The notes under the pieces are model-generated. The model saw only the letters and a list, made by a program, of their open reading frames with translations. It did no database searches and was not told where the DNA came from. 33,666 nucleotides of DNA. It comes from NAK82 sp036172345. GTDB taxonomy: Bacteria; Chloroflexota; Anaerolineae; 4572-78; NAK82. Shown here piece after piece: positions 1 to 6,899 of this stretch (its first letter is position 1; each line of letters begins with the position of its first letter). The DNA lies in contig JASFBB010000353.1 in the NCBI GenBank assembly GCA_036172345.1, positions 1 through 33,666 on the forward strand, given 5' to 3'. The position numbers and the translations under genes were made by a program.

Positions 1-817
1 TGTGCGTAGCGGCACGATATGGATCAACCACTGCTAAGGCGCTTGCCTCCACAATTTGACGGACAACCTGCTGACCAGAATATGAGTGCCCATCCGAGGT
101 AAAGGTCAGCGCTTCCGCTGGCACTGTGCATTGCGCGCGCACCAGTCGTCGATCTGCCAAGTTGCTCAGGATGCGCAATACCACACGTCCCCCTGTGATT
201 TCCTCGATACGTGATGCCAGCGCTTCACACATCGTGTTGACTGCATTGGCGCCCATCGCGTCACGTGTGTCGTAGATCACATGTACCACCAGCATTCCGC
301 CCACCGGGCTTTGTTCAATCAGGCGTACCTCCAGCGTGCGTGCGCCACCACCCAGTTTGGTCAACACGGGATCGCTACAGTCAGCAAGTGCAAGGAGCTC
401 TTTCTCGTGAGTTAGCAGGTCGAAACGTGCTTTGTGTAGGTTGGGTACATCAAGCACTTGGATTTGCCCGATCATCTCTGGCGCAGTGGCTATTGCTTTG
501 AAGCCACCACCAGCGCGTGCCAATTTGGCGGCGAAGCTGGCCCCGGCGACCACGCTAGGCTCCTCGACCACCATGGGGATCAGCACATCCCGCCCGTTGA
601 CCAAAAAATTGGTGGCGATCCCCAGAGGCAAGCCGTACACGCCGACTACGTTCTCGATCATATGGTCCGCTATGGGTAGAGAGAGTCCTCCCGTGATGCC
701 CTGCAATGCATCACACTCTTGGGGGGTTAAAGAAGCCCTCTCCGCCAAGATGGCGAGGCGTTCTTCGACGGTGCGTTTATAGAACTCAGGTATCCGTGAA
801 CTTCGTGCCTCTGACAT
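1..817 (-). CDS. mvaA: Hydroxymethylglutaryl-CoA reductase, class II (partial, 3' end outside window)
   Basis: The gene begins at an ATG at 817 and runs off the left edge, leaving about 272 codons. The family interconverts HMG-CoA and mevalonate using NAD(P)H and acts in the cytoplasm. Seen in the sequence: a conserved run ENVVGVYGLPLGIATNF around residues 55-71, the EEPSVVA segment at 85-91 that holds the catalytic glutamate of class II enzymes, a DAMGANAVNT motif, and the DPYRAATH motif at the cut end. The catalytic lysine and the later aspartate and histidine motifs are partly or wholly outside the window. No good Shine-Dalgarno sequence precedes the ATG, and a terminator-like hairpin lies directly upstream at 831-861. 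Whether it serves isoprenoid synthesis by the mevalonate route or mevalonate catabolism cannot be told from this fragment. Confidence 0.93.
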   Translation of the reverse strand, partial: MSEARSSRIPEFYKRTVEERLAILAERASLTPQECDALQGITGGLSLPIADHMIENVVGVYGLPLGIATNFLVNGRDVLIPMVVEEPSVVAGASFAAKLARAGGGFKAIATAPEMIGQIQVLDVPNLHKARFDLLTHEKELLALADCSDPVLTKLGGGARTLEVRLIEQSPVGGMLVVHVIYDTRDAMGANAVNTMCEALASRIEEITGGRVVLRILSNLADRRLVRAQCTVPAEALTFTSDGHSYSGQQVVRQIVEASALAVVDPYRAATH

Positions 818-830
818 AGGTGAAAGCGCG

Positions 831-861
831 CTAAAAAAGCAGCCAATTTGGTTGGCTGCTT
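831..861 (-). terminator. Rho-independent terminator (or attenuator) between nitroreductase and mvaA
   Basis: On the minus strand a perfect 10-bp stem (AAGCAGCCAA with TTGGCTGCTT, loop of 5) is followed immediately by six T residues. It lies 62 bases after the nitroreductase stop and ends 13 bases before the mvaA ATG. It most simply ends the epimerase-nitroreductase transcript. A promoter-like sequence at 877-905 lies upstream of it, so it could also act as an attenuator in front of mvaA. Confidence 0.8.
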
Positions 862-876
862 GATAACTTTTTACTA

Positions 877-905
877 AAAATAAATTACCACAATGTAGCT
901 GTCAG
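877..905 (-). promoter_or_regulatory. Candidate promoter for mvaA
   Basis: Minus-strand hexamers CTGACA (905-900) and TATTTT (882-877) are separated by 17 bases. They lie just after the nitroreductase stop and 60 bases upstream of the mvaA start. The predicted start near 870 would place the 831-861 hairpin inside the mvaA leader. The matches are moderate and the region is AT-rich, so a chance match is possible. Confidence 0.35.
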
Positions 906-922
906 AAACTACCAAATTGCTC

Positions 923-1669
923 TCATACTCTATCGCGCTTGCCCACTGTAGCCAGATAAATCACAAATTGCTCTTCGCCATCCAGGCCCAGCAAGGCGTT
1001 CATCGCTTCATCGTTAAAAGCAGCGATGGCACACACACCGCAGTCCACCGCAGCAGCAGCCAGATAAAGGTTCTGACATACGTGGCCTGCGTCCAAGTAG
1101 AGATAACGATAGCCGCGTTCACCGTAACGCCAGGTCATGCGATAGGCCACTGCGCTCCAGATAAAGGTGACAGCGCTCAGCTTAACAAACTGCTGGTTCC
1201 AACACGCCGCGGTTATCCTGTCGCTCAATGCTGGATCGAGATCTAGTTGCAGCAGCTTGTGCTCAAGCGCTAGAAAGCGATAAAGCCCGTTGGGCAGCTC
1301 AGCAACGCGATTGACCAACAGGTACGTTTCAAAGGCGTGACGGGCACCTGCCGATGGCACAGTGCGTAAGGTCACTTGACACCCACTCACTTCCTTAACC
1401 CCTTGTGTGCACCAGAGCAGGAAAGACAGCTCCTCCAGGGAGAGAGGCGTGTGGGTATAGCGGCGCACGCTGCGCCGCGTTTCGATCGCCTCGCGCACAC
1501 TCACTGGCTGCACTTCAATAGTGGTGGGGGAGGGCAACGCGATAGTGTGCTGGGCAGGATCATACGCCAATTGCAAGGGGGGCTGGGGAAGCCCCTTGCT
1601 CTGGTCAGGTGGCTCGAGGTAACGATAGTATGTCTGCACTATGAACTGATGACCGATGCCGGGTGCCAA
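923..1669 (-). CDS. Nitroreductase-family (SagB-type) FMN oxidoreductase
   Basis: A 248-residue protein of the nitroreductase fold, closest in appearance to SagB/ThcOx-type dehydrogenases that use FMN. Seen: the N-terminal family motif with ETRRSVRRYTHTPLSLEELS, the PSAGARHAFETYL segment, the LYLDAGHVCQNLYLAA helix typical of SagB proteins, and a C-terminal YLATVGKRD. The start is a TTG at 1669, supported by a strong Shine-Dalgarno AAGGAGGT at 1684-1677 with about 7 bases spacing. It follows the RmlC-like gene by 63 bases and is probably cotranscribed with it, ending at the 831-861 hairpin. SagB relatives oxidise azolines in peptide natural products, but no YcaO cyclase or precursor peptide is visible here. 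The substrate is therefore unknown and a general NAD(P)H:FMN reductase role is equally possible. Confidence 0.85.
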   Translation of the reverse strand: MAPGIGHQFIVQTYYRYLEPPDQSKGLPQPPLQLAYDPAQHTIALPSPTTIEVQPVSVREAIETRRSVRRYTHTPLSLEELSFLLWCTQGVKEVSGCQVTLRTVPSAGARHAFETYLLVNRVAELPNGLYRFLALEHKLLQLDLDPALSDRITAACWNQQFVKLSAVTFIWSAVAYRMTWRYGERGYRYLYLDAGHVCQNLYLAAAAVDCGVCAIAAFNDEAMNALLGLDGEEQFVIYLATVGKRDRV

Positions 1670-1732
1670 TGTCAGGACCTCCTTATCCGGTGTCGGAAAT
1701 GTGCCTTGCCTTTTGATGTAGGTGATCTTAAC

Positions 1733-2278
1733 TCAATCGGGCAGAGACTGGATTGGGATGTGGGCGAGTAAAGGGTTCGTACGATCACGTTGTGAAATAA
1801 GCGGCTCTCTATCTTGGAGACCCCAATCCAGCTGCAATTCGGGGTCGTTCCAAGCTAATCCATATTCGTCGGTCGCGTCGTAATATCGATCGACCAGATA
1901 CGTGAGGATCACATCACTGAGCGCTAAGAAGCCATGGGCTACACCATGGGGAAGGAGAAGCCCCATAGGAGTGTGATCAGAAAGCTCCACGATCTGGGTG
2001 GCGCGATATGTGGGGGAGCTGCGTCGCAAATCTACCAGTCCTGCGCGAATCGTTCCTTGGGCCACATACCAGTAGTCGGTCTGATGCAAGTGATAGTGCA
2101 GCCCCCGCAAGACGCCAGCACGGCTGTGACTGCAGTTTGTCTGGATGACCCCCCAAGAGTGTTCGGGAAACCATTCCTTGCGGAAGGTTTCGACAAGAAC
2201 ACCTCGCATGTCGGTGAAGGCACGCAAGTACACAAATTTAACCCCGCGAATGTGAAGTGACTCGACGATCTTTACCAC
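1733..2278 (-). CDS. RmlC-family (dTDP-4-dehydrorhamnose 3,5-epimerase-like) cupin
   Basis: A cupin sugar epimerase of about 181 residues, the usual family length. Enzymes of this family epimerise nucleotide-linked 4-keto-6-deoxy sugars during cell-surface sugar synthesis. Seen: AFTDMRGVLVETFRKEWFP near the N-terminus, LRGLHYHLHQ with the catalytic-type histidine H61, the DLRRSSPTY strand, LLPHGVAHGFLALSD and WNDPELQLDW. The stretch after the histidine reads QTDYWYV where classical RmlC has a lysine (QGKLVRV), so the exact substrate is uncertain. I chose the GTG at 2278: it has GAGAGG six bases upstream, and a promoter at 2312-2341 excludes the longer reading frame that begins with TTG at 2341. 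No other rhamnose gene (rmlA, B or D) is in the window. It is followed by the nitroreductase gene. Confidence 0.85.
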   Translation of the reverse strand: MVKIVESLHIRGVKFVYLRAFTDMRGVLVETFRKEWFPEHSWGVIQTNCSHSRAGVLRGLHYHLHQTDYWYVAQGTIRAGLVDLRRSSPTYRATQIVELSDHTPMGLLLPHGVAHGFLALSDVILTYLVDRYYDATDEYGLAWNDPELQLDWGLQDREPLISQRDRTNPLLAHIPIQSLPD

Positions 2279-2311
2279 ATAAGACCTCTCGTGCGCGATG
2301 ATGGTTTGAAA

Positions 2312-2341
2312 AATATACCATGCAAAGGGGGAACGTGACAA
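2312..2341 (-). promoter_or_regulatory. Promoter of the epimerase-nitroreductase operon
   Basis: Minus strand: -35 TTGTCA at 2341-2336, an 18-base spacer, and -10 TATATT at 2317-2312 preceded by TGG, an extended -10 element. The predicted start near 2305 gives a leader of about 27 bases before the GTG at 2278. It diverges from the lacI promoter at 2427. Confidence 0.65.
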
Positions 2342-2401
2342 TTAGATTAGATAGAAAATGCCGAGCTCGGCCGTCGGGCTAAACTGCGCTTTTCAACGGA
2401 C

Positions 2402-2416
2402 TTTTTCAACACCCTC
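2402..2416 (+). repeat. Solo copy of a 15-bp dispersed repeat end
   Basis: TTTTTCAACACCCTC is the exact reverse complement of the left inverted repeat of the element at 31005-31093. The preceding GGAC also matches the other end of that element, giving GGACTTTTTCAAC at 2398-2410 and 31075-31087. A second partial copy, TTTTCAACGGAC, lies immediately upstream. It sits just upstream of the lacI promoter. Confidence 0.6.
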
Positions 2417-2426
2417 TTCGTGGCTC

Positions 2427-2455
2427 TTGACTTTGTGCGCTTTTCATGTTAGAAT
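2427..2455 (+). promoter_or_regulatory. Promoter of the lacI-type regulator / sugar operon
   Basis: -35 TTGACT at 2427-2432, 17-base spacer, -10 TAGAAT at 2450-2455. Each hexamer matches the consensus at five of six positions. The predicted start is near 2462, immediately in front of the palindromic operator candidate at 2464-2477. Confidence 0.75.
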
Positions 2456-2463
2456 GTTTACGG

Positions 2464-2477
2464 TAACGGGAACGTTA
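2464..2477 (+). promoter_or_regulatory. Candidate LacI-family operator
   Basis: TAACG-GGAA-CGTTA is an inverted repeat with 5-bp arms that begins just past the predicted transcription start of the lacI gene. LacI-family regulators typically bind short palindromes at such positions and often repress themselves, so autoregulation is a fair inference. I did not find a second copy in front of the transporter genes. Confidence 0.5.
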
Positions 2478-2542
2478 ACAGAAACTTGGTCTCCCAGAAC
2501 CGGGTCCTTTATAAGGAGGAGGTCGACGGCAAACCCTACCAT

Positions 2543-3658
2543 ATGGTGATCAGACGCCGAGTCACGATCAAGCAAGTAGCCGAACGAACGGGCGTGTCAG
2601 CGCAGACTGTCTCCCGGGTGGTTAATGGACGTCCCGATGTGGCCGCTGAGACAAGACAACGTGTGTTAGAGGCGATTGAACAGTTAGGTTATCAGCCCAA
2701 TGCTCTGGCACGGAGCTTGATCCGACGTCGTAGTCATACGCTGGGTGTTGTCACGGCCGGGTTGACTTATATTGGGCCGGCCTATACGTTGAACGGGATC
2801 ACGGACCAAGCTGAGGCAATGGGTTATTCGCTTCTGCTTAAAGTGTTGCCGAGCTTTGAGACCGATGAAGTGATACCCATTTTGGATGCGTTGCTGGCCA
2901 GGCAGGTGGATGGGGTTATCTGGGCAGTTTCTGAAGTGGGAAACAACCATGCATGGATGGATGAACGTCTGCCTGCTTTGCCGGTGCCCATCATTTTTCT
3001 TACTATGCACCCCCAATCTGAGGTCAGTGTGGTAGCAGTTGACAATTATATGGGGGGGCGTGTGGCGACAGAGCACCTATTGCAGCAAGGGTACCGTCGC
3101 ATCGCACACATTGCCGGCCCACTGGCTTGGTGGGAGTCGCGTCAGCGTATGGCCGGCTGGCGAGATGCTCTGATAGAAGCTGGGATCAGTGTATGTGACT
3201 CGCATTGGGCTGAGGGTGATTGGTCGCCTAAGAGCGGTGAAGAAGCCATCCAATGTTTGTTGGAACGATATCCTGATATGGACGCTGTTTTCGTTGCTAA
3301 TGACCAAATGGCGTTCGGCGTGTTATCGGTGGCTTGTCGCAGAGGATTGCGGATCCCTGATGAGTTAGCCGTGGTGGGTTTTGACGGTATCCCGGAGACA
3401 GCCTACTTATGGCCCCCTCTTACCACCGTACATCAAGACCTGTATGCTTTGGGGCGTACAGCGGTGCAACGCGTAGTCGCGATGATCGAAGCTAGCCAGC
3501 ACGCGGATCAGGAGATACAAACGGCAGATGTGATCTGGTTGAAGCCACAGCTGATTGTGCGTGAGAGCTCAATATCTGCCAACCATCTCGATGATGCAGC
3601 AGGTCGCGTGGATCGAGTTTCCTCAGCTGTTCATGCTTCTCGTCTGTGCTCAGCGTGA
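2543..3658 (+). CDS. LacI-family transcriptional regulator of the sugar operon
   Basis: A 371-residue repressor-type protein. Residues 7-60 form the LacI helix-turn-helix and hinge (VTIKQVAERTGVSAQTVSRV, then GYQPNALARSL). The rest is a periplasmic-binding-protein-like sensor domain with the usual GVVTAGL, VVAVDNYMGGRVATEHLLQQG, VFVANDQMAFGVLS and LAVVGFDGIPE motifs. It is the first gene of a same-strand block with an ABC sugar transporter and a ribulokinase, so its ligand is probably the transported sugar or a derivative. The start is not settled. ATG 2543 places the HTH at the usual distance from the N-terminus, but the strong Shine-Dalgarno AAGGAGGAGG at 2513-2522 is 20 bases away. An upstream in-frame TTG at 2486 has no ribosome-binding site. 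Confidence 0.9.
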   Translation: MVIRRRVTIKQVAERTGVSAQTVSRVVNGRPDVAAETRQRVLEAIEQLGYQPNALARSLIRRRSHTLGVVTAGLTYIGPAYTLNGITDQAEAMGYSLLLKVLPSFETDEVIPILDALLARQVDGVIWAVSEVGNNHAWMDERLPALPVPIIFLTMHPQSEVSVVAVDNYMGGRVATEHLLQQGYRRIAHIAGPLAWWESRQRMAGWRDALIEAGISVCDSHWAEGDWSPKSGEEAIQCLLERYPDMDAVFVANDQMAFGVLSVACRRGLRIPDELAVVGFDGIPETAYLWPPLTTVHQDLYALGRTAVQRVVAMIEASQHADQEIQTADVIWLKPQLIVRESSISANHLDDAAGRVDRVSSAVHASRLCSA

Positions 3659-3720
3659 CATTTGGAAGGGAGGTGATGCACGGTCGAAGGAGACATAGTA
3701 AGTGGGTGTCGGTTTAGCTC

Positions 3721-3742
3721 GCCAAGAGGTCGTCCTCCTGGC
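3721..3742 (+). other. Hairpin in the lacI-SBP intergenic region
   Basis: GCCA(a)GAGG-TCGT-CCTC(c)TGGC forms an eight-pair stem with one internal mismatch and a 4-base loop. No T-run follows, so it is not a classical terminator. It lies 62 bases before the binding-protein ATG and could be a protein-binding palindrome or an mRNA-processing or stability structure. Confidence 0.4.
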
Positions 3743-3804
3743 ACAGTGTGGCGTGACGTTTGGCTTGGTCAAATCACCTAACTCAGTTTCCAAAGGAGGA
3801 AAAG

Positions 3805-4824
3805 ATGAACGCTAGAAGACTCAGTCTGCTGGTTGGGATCGTAGTAGTGTTAGCATTGTTGCTCTCGACTTCTGCTGCCCTTGCCAAACCGCCGGCTACT
3901 GAACCTGTCGAGAAGTGGTGCAAGGGTGTACACATTGTCTTCTTCCCTGGTGGTCCTGCGGGTGGTGTCTTTGCTAACAACGTCTATAACGGTGCCAAGC
4001 AGGCACAACTGGACCTGGGTCCAACGGTAGACTATGTGTTCTCCGACTGGGACCCGCAGAAAATGATCCAGCAATTCCGCGAAGTAGCGGCCACCAAGCC
4101 AGATGGCATCTGCGTGATGGGACACCCGGGCGACGAAGCGTTTGACCCACTGATTGAGGATGCCATTGCTCAGGGGATTATAGTAACCAGCCAGAACACA
4201 ACCCTGCCCAATATGGAGCAGAAGTACGCCTCGAAGGGCTTTGGCTATGTGGGTCAAGATCTGTATGGCTCCGGGTTCGCGCTTGGGTCTGAGGCGGTCA
4301 AGCGCTTTGGCCTCAAGGAAGGCGACCGGGCTATGGTGTGGGGTCTGCTGTCCCAGCCCACGCGTGGCCTGCGTACCAAGGGTGTCATCGATGCCCTCGA
4401 GAAGGCTGGCTTGGTGGTGGACTACATTGAGATTGACGCGGCTACCAATAAGGATCCAGCTGCAGGTACACCCACCTTCGCCGGCTATGTCTCAGCGCAT
4501 CCCGATGTCAAGCTAGTCGTCACGGATCACGGCGGCCTGACCGCAACGCTGGAGACCTATCTGAAAGCGGCTGGCAAGGGCCCGGATGACATCTATGGCG
4601 CCGGCTTCGACCTGTCGCCGGCCACGACAGCGGCCATCAAGGGCGGTTGGACCGACCTGGTGATCGACCAGCAGCCGTGGTTGCAGGGCTACTTGCCAAT
4701 TCTGCAAGTCTGTCTGACCAAGGTGTACGGCTTCTCCGGTCTGCACATCGACACCGGTGGTGGTTTTGCAGATAAGGACAACATCGACTTCCTAGCTCCG
4801 CTGGCCGAAAAGGAGATCCGCTAG
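3805..4824 (+). CDS. ABC sugar transporter substrate-binding protein (RbsB/CUT2 type)
   Basis: A 339-residue exported sugar-binding protein. The start ATG at 3805 has a near-perfect AAAGGAGGA Shine-Dalgarno. The N-terminus MNARR plus a hydrophobic stretch ending ALA-KPP is a signal peptide. There is no lipobox cysteine, which is unusual if the cell is monoderm. The mature part has the type 1 periplasmic-binding fold: HIVFFPGGPAGGVFANNVYNGA, ATKPDGICVMGHPGD, QGIIVTSQNTTLP, a GYVGQDLYGSGFALGSEAVK segment and VTDHGGLTATLETYLKAAG. It is followed by the ATPase, permease and kinase genes. CUT2 systems import monosaccharides. The ribulokinase downstream suggests a pentose or pentulose, but the ligand is inferred only from context. 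Confidence 0.88.
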   Translation: MNARRLSLLVGIVVVLALLLSTSAALAKPPATEPVEKWCKGVHIVFFPGGPAGGVFANNVYNGAKQAQLDLGPTVDYVFSDWDPQKMIQQFREVAATKPDGICVMGHPGDEAFDPLIEDAIAQGIIVTSQNTTLPNMEQKYASKGFGYVGQDLYGSGFALGSEAVKRFGLKEGDRAMVWGLLSQPTRGLRTKGVIDALEKAGLVVDYIEIDAATNKDPAAGTPTFAGYVSAHPDVKLVVTDHGGLTATLETYLKAAGKGPDDIYGAGFDLSPATTAAIKGGWTDLVIDQQPWLQGYLPILQVCLTKVYGFSGLHIDTGGGFADKDNIDFLAPLAEKEIR

Positions 4825-4874
4825 CCCGTGCTTGGCTCGGTGCTGGTCGGTTCTAGCTAATACTCGTTAATGAG

Positions 4875-4919
4875 GCGGTGTGGGACCAGACACCTTGGCT
4901 TTACTTGGTTCCACACCGC
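4875..4919 (+). other. Intercistronic stem-loop after the binding-protein gene
   Basis: GCGGTGTGGGACCAG pairs with TTGGTTCCACACCGC (15 pairs including two G-U pairs) around a 15-base loop. No T-run follows. Stem-loops directly after binding-protein genes commonly protect the upstream mRNA or cause partial termination, keeping binding-protein levels above those of the membrane components. That role is an inference here. Confidence 0.6.
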
Positions 4920-4946
4920 ATCCTTTAATAGGGGGAATGGCTGGCA

Positions 4947-5705
4947 ATGGACTACCTGCTGCAGATGATCAACATCAGTAAGACGTTTGGTGAGGTACAG
5001 TCGCTGCGCAATGTTAACTTCGAGGTAGGATATAACGAAGTGGTGGGATTGTTGGGCGATAATGGGGCTGGCAAGTCCACTTTGGTCAAGATTATTACAG
5101 GATATCATTGCCCAGACCCGGGCGGACAAATTTTCTGGAAGGGCCAGCCGGTGGATGTAATGACCGTGGCCAAAGCGCGCGAGCTGGGCATCGAGGTCGT
5201 TTACCAGGAACGTGCTCTGGCGGACCAGCAGTCTTTGTGGAGAAATATCTTTATGGGGCGTGAGTTGTGCAATCGTTTCGGTGTGTTGGACGTGGAAGGG
5301 ATGCGGCGTGAAACAGCTCGCCTGATGCAGAGTCACATGGGATTCACTTCCAAAGCGATCACGCCCGACTCGACGGTCAAGACCATGTCCGGGGGCGAGC
5401 GTCAGGGCATAGCAATTGTGCGGGCGCTCTATTTCCAGGCGGAGCTAATCATCCTGGATGAGCCCACCATGGGTTTGTCGCTCTCAGAGACGCGCAAGGC
5501 ATTGGACTTTGTCAACGGGATCAAGGAAGCTGGCAAGTCCGCTATATTTATTGACCACAACATCTTCCACGTCTATCCGGTGGCAGACCGGATTGTGGTG
5601 CTGGATAGAGGGCAGGTGAAGGGGCAGTTTCTCAAGGATCAAATTACACTGGACGATTTGATCGCCAAGTTGCAACACGTGGCACAAACAGGGAGGCTTG
5701 ACTAG
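4947..5705 (+). CDS. ABC transporter ATP-binding protein (single-domain CUT2 ATPase)
   Basis: A 252-residue cytoplasmic ATPase that powers sugar import. Seen: Walker A GDNGAGKST at 37-45, Q-loop glutamine in VYQER near 87, signature MSGGERQG at 147-154, Walker B LIILDE at 167-172 and the switch histidine in FIDHN at 204. Typical ribose-type (RbsA) ATPases are tandem duplications of about 500 residues. This one has a single nucleotide-binding domain, as in FrcA-like systems, so a homodimer is expected. The start ATG at 4947 has a GGGGGA ribosome-binding site 10 bases upstream; an out-of-frame ATG at 4937 was set aside. It lies between the binding-protein and permease genes. Confidence 0.93.
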   Translation: MDYLLQMINISKTFGEVQSLRNVNFEVGYNEVVGLLGDNGAGKSTLVKIITGYHCPDPGGQIFWKGQPVDVMTVAKARELGIEVVYQERALADQQSLWRNIFMGRELCNRFGVLDVEGMRRETARLMQSHMGFTSKAITPDSTVKTMSGGERQGIAIVRALYFQAELIILDEPTMGLSLSETRKALDFVNGIKEAGKSAIFIDHNIFHVYPVADRIVVLDRGQVKGQFLKDQITLDDLIAKLQHVAQTGRLD

Positions 5706-5797
5706 CTTCAGACAAGCACAGTGTAGTTGCCCTCTCGCCCAGGTGCGTTCTAATTCTCAGCGTTTGAGTATACCACAGGTCATGGGAGTGCATCCTT

Positions 5798-6820
5798 ATG
5801 AATACGGTTAGTGAGAAGAGAAGCGCTCACCTGAGCCTTCGCCAAGCGGTGGCGAGGGGAAGGATATCACAGTTCGCACGTCGCTATGCCATGCAAATTG
5901 GCATCGTGCTGGTGGGTGTCCTCATCTGGCTATTGTTCCTAATCGGGTCTCCCAAGACGTTTCTGTCATTTCCGATCTACGCAGCCTATATGTCAACCAC
6001 GCCTTTTTTCGCCTTGATGGCGCTGCCGCTCACGTTAGTGATCATCACAGGTGAGATCGATCTCTCTTTCCCCTCTATTATGGCATTTGGCATGACAGTT
6101 TATGCCCTGGTGCTGGTGAGCACTGGCAATCACATCTTAGCGTTCATTGCTTGTCTCATCGCCGGTTTGGCAGCTGGGCTGATCAATGGGGCCATTATTG
6201 TGCACATTGGCATTCCGTCGCTGGTGGCCACCATCGGCACACAGTTCTTCTGGCGAGGTGTGGTGCTGGTGATCACTGGAGGCAATGGTACTGGCCTCAC
6301 CTCGGCCATAGGGGGAATACTCCACACCGGTTTAGTGGGTCGCGTGTTCGGGCTGATCCCGGCGCAGATGATATGGACCATCATTGTGGCGGCGGTTGTG
6401 TGGTTCTTCCTGAATCGCCATCGCTTCGGTGCCCATATCTATCTATCTGGGGACAACGTGGAGAGCGCCCGCCTGATGGGTGTGAACGTGCCGCGCGTTA
6501 AGATGCTGGTATTTGCCATCATGGGAGTGGCGGCTGCCTTTGCTGGGGTGGTAGTTAGCCTGGAGGTGCTGTACTTCTGGCCCACATTGGGTGAAGGGTA
6601 TATGCTCAGCACGCTGTCCTCAGTTTTCCTGGGAGGCACCTCGGTCTTTGGTGGAACAGGCACAGTGTTCGGCACTCTGGTGGCTTCCTTCATCATTGGT
6701 GCGATCAACGCCGGAATCGTGGCCGCCGGACTGACTGGTTTCTGGACGCAGCTGATCTACGGGCTGATCATCGTGATCTCAGTCTCGTTGCAGACAATTT
6801 TGAGCCGAAGATTGCGTTAA
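5798..6820 (+). CDS. ABC sugar transporter permease (RbsC type)
   Basis: A 340-residue integral membrane permease of the branched-chain/ribose (BPD_transp_2) family. Residues 1-30 are basic and cytoplasmic. They are followed by about eight to ten hydrophobic segments beginning with IGIVLVGVLIWLLFLIG. The family motif VIITGEIDLSFPSIMAFG lies near residues 80-97, and SSVFLGGTSVFGGTGTVFG appears in the second half, the loop expected to contact the ATPase. It presumably forms a homodimer with the single-domain ATPase encoded just upstream. The start ATG at 5798 has GGGAG about nine bases upstream. The 92-base gap before it holds no clear promoter, so cotranscription with the preceding genes is likely. 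Confidence 0.92.
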   Translation: MNTVSEKRSAHLSLRQAVARGRISQFARRYAMQIGIVLVGVLIWLLFLIGSPKTFLSFPIYAAYMSTTPFFALMALPLTLVIITGEIDLSFPSIMAFGMTVYALVLVSTGNHILAFIACLIAGLAAGLINGAIIVHIGIPSLVATIGTQFFWRGVVLVITGGNGTGLTSAIGGILHTGLVGRVFGLIPAQMIWTIIVAAVVWFFLNRHRFGAHIYLSGDNVESARLMGVNVPRVKMLVFAIMGVAAAFAGVVVSLEVLYFWPTLGEGYMLSTLSSVFLGGTSVFGGTGTVFGTLVASFIIGAINAGIVAAGLTGFWTQLIYGLIIVISVSLQTILSRRLR

Positions 6821-6899
6821 GACGTTTTGCGTTGCTGTAGAATAAACATAGGGATTTTGTGCCACTTACACTAATGACATTGCGGACAGTGAGGGAGAC

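Noticed and set aside
923..1669. Thiazole/oxazole-modified peptide gene cluster based on the SagB-like protein
   Set aside because: No YcaO cyclodehydratase, precursor peptide or dedicated exporter is present nearby.
2279..2341. Longer RmlC-like protein starting at TTG 2341
   Set aside because: The extra 21 codons overlap the extended -10 promoter and lack a ribosome-binding site, while GTG 2278 has GAGAGG at a suitable distance.
3760..3804. Longer substrate-binding protein from an upstream start at 3760
   Set aside because: The AAAGGAGGA site at 3792-3800 and the signal peptide beginning at the 3805 ATG clearly set the start.
6812..6843. Promoter upstream of araB with -10 TAGAAT at 6838-6843
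   Set aside because: The only TTG-type hexamer is 20 bases away and poorly matched, so it is not supported.
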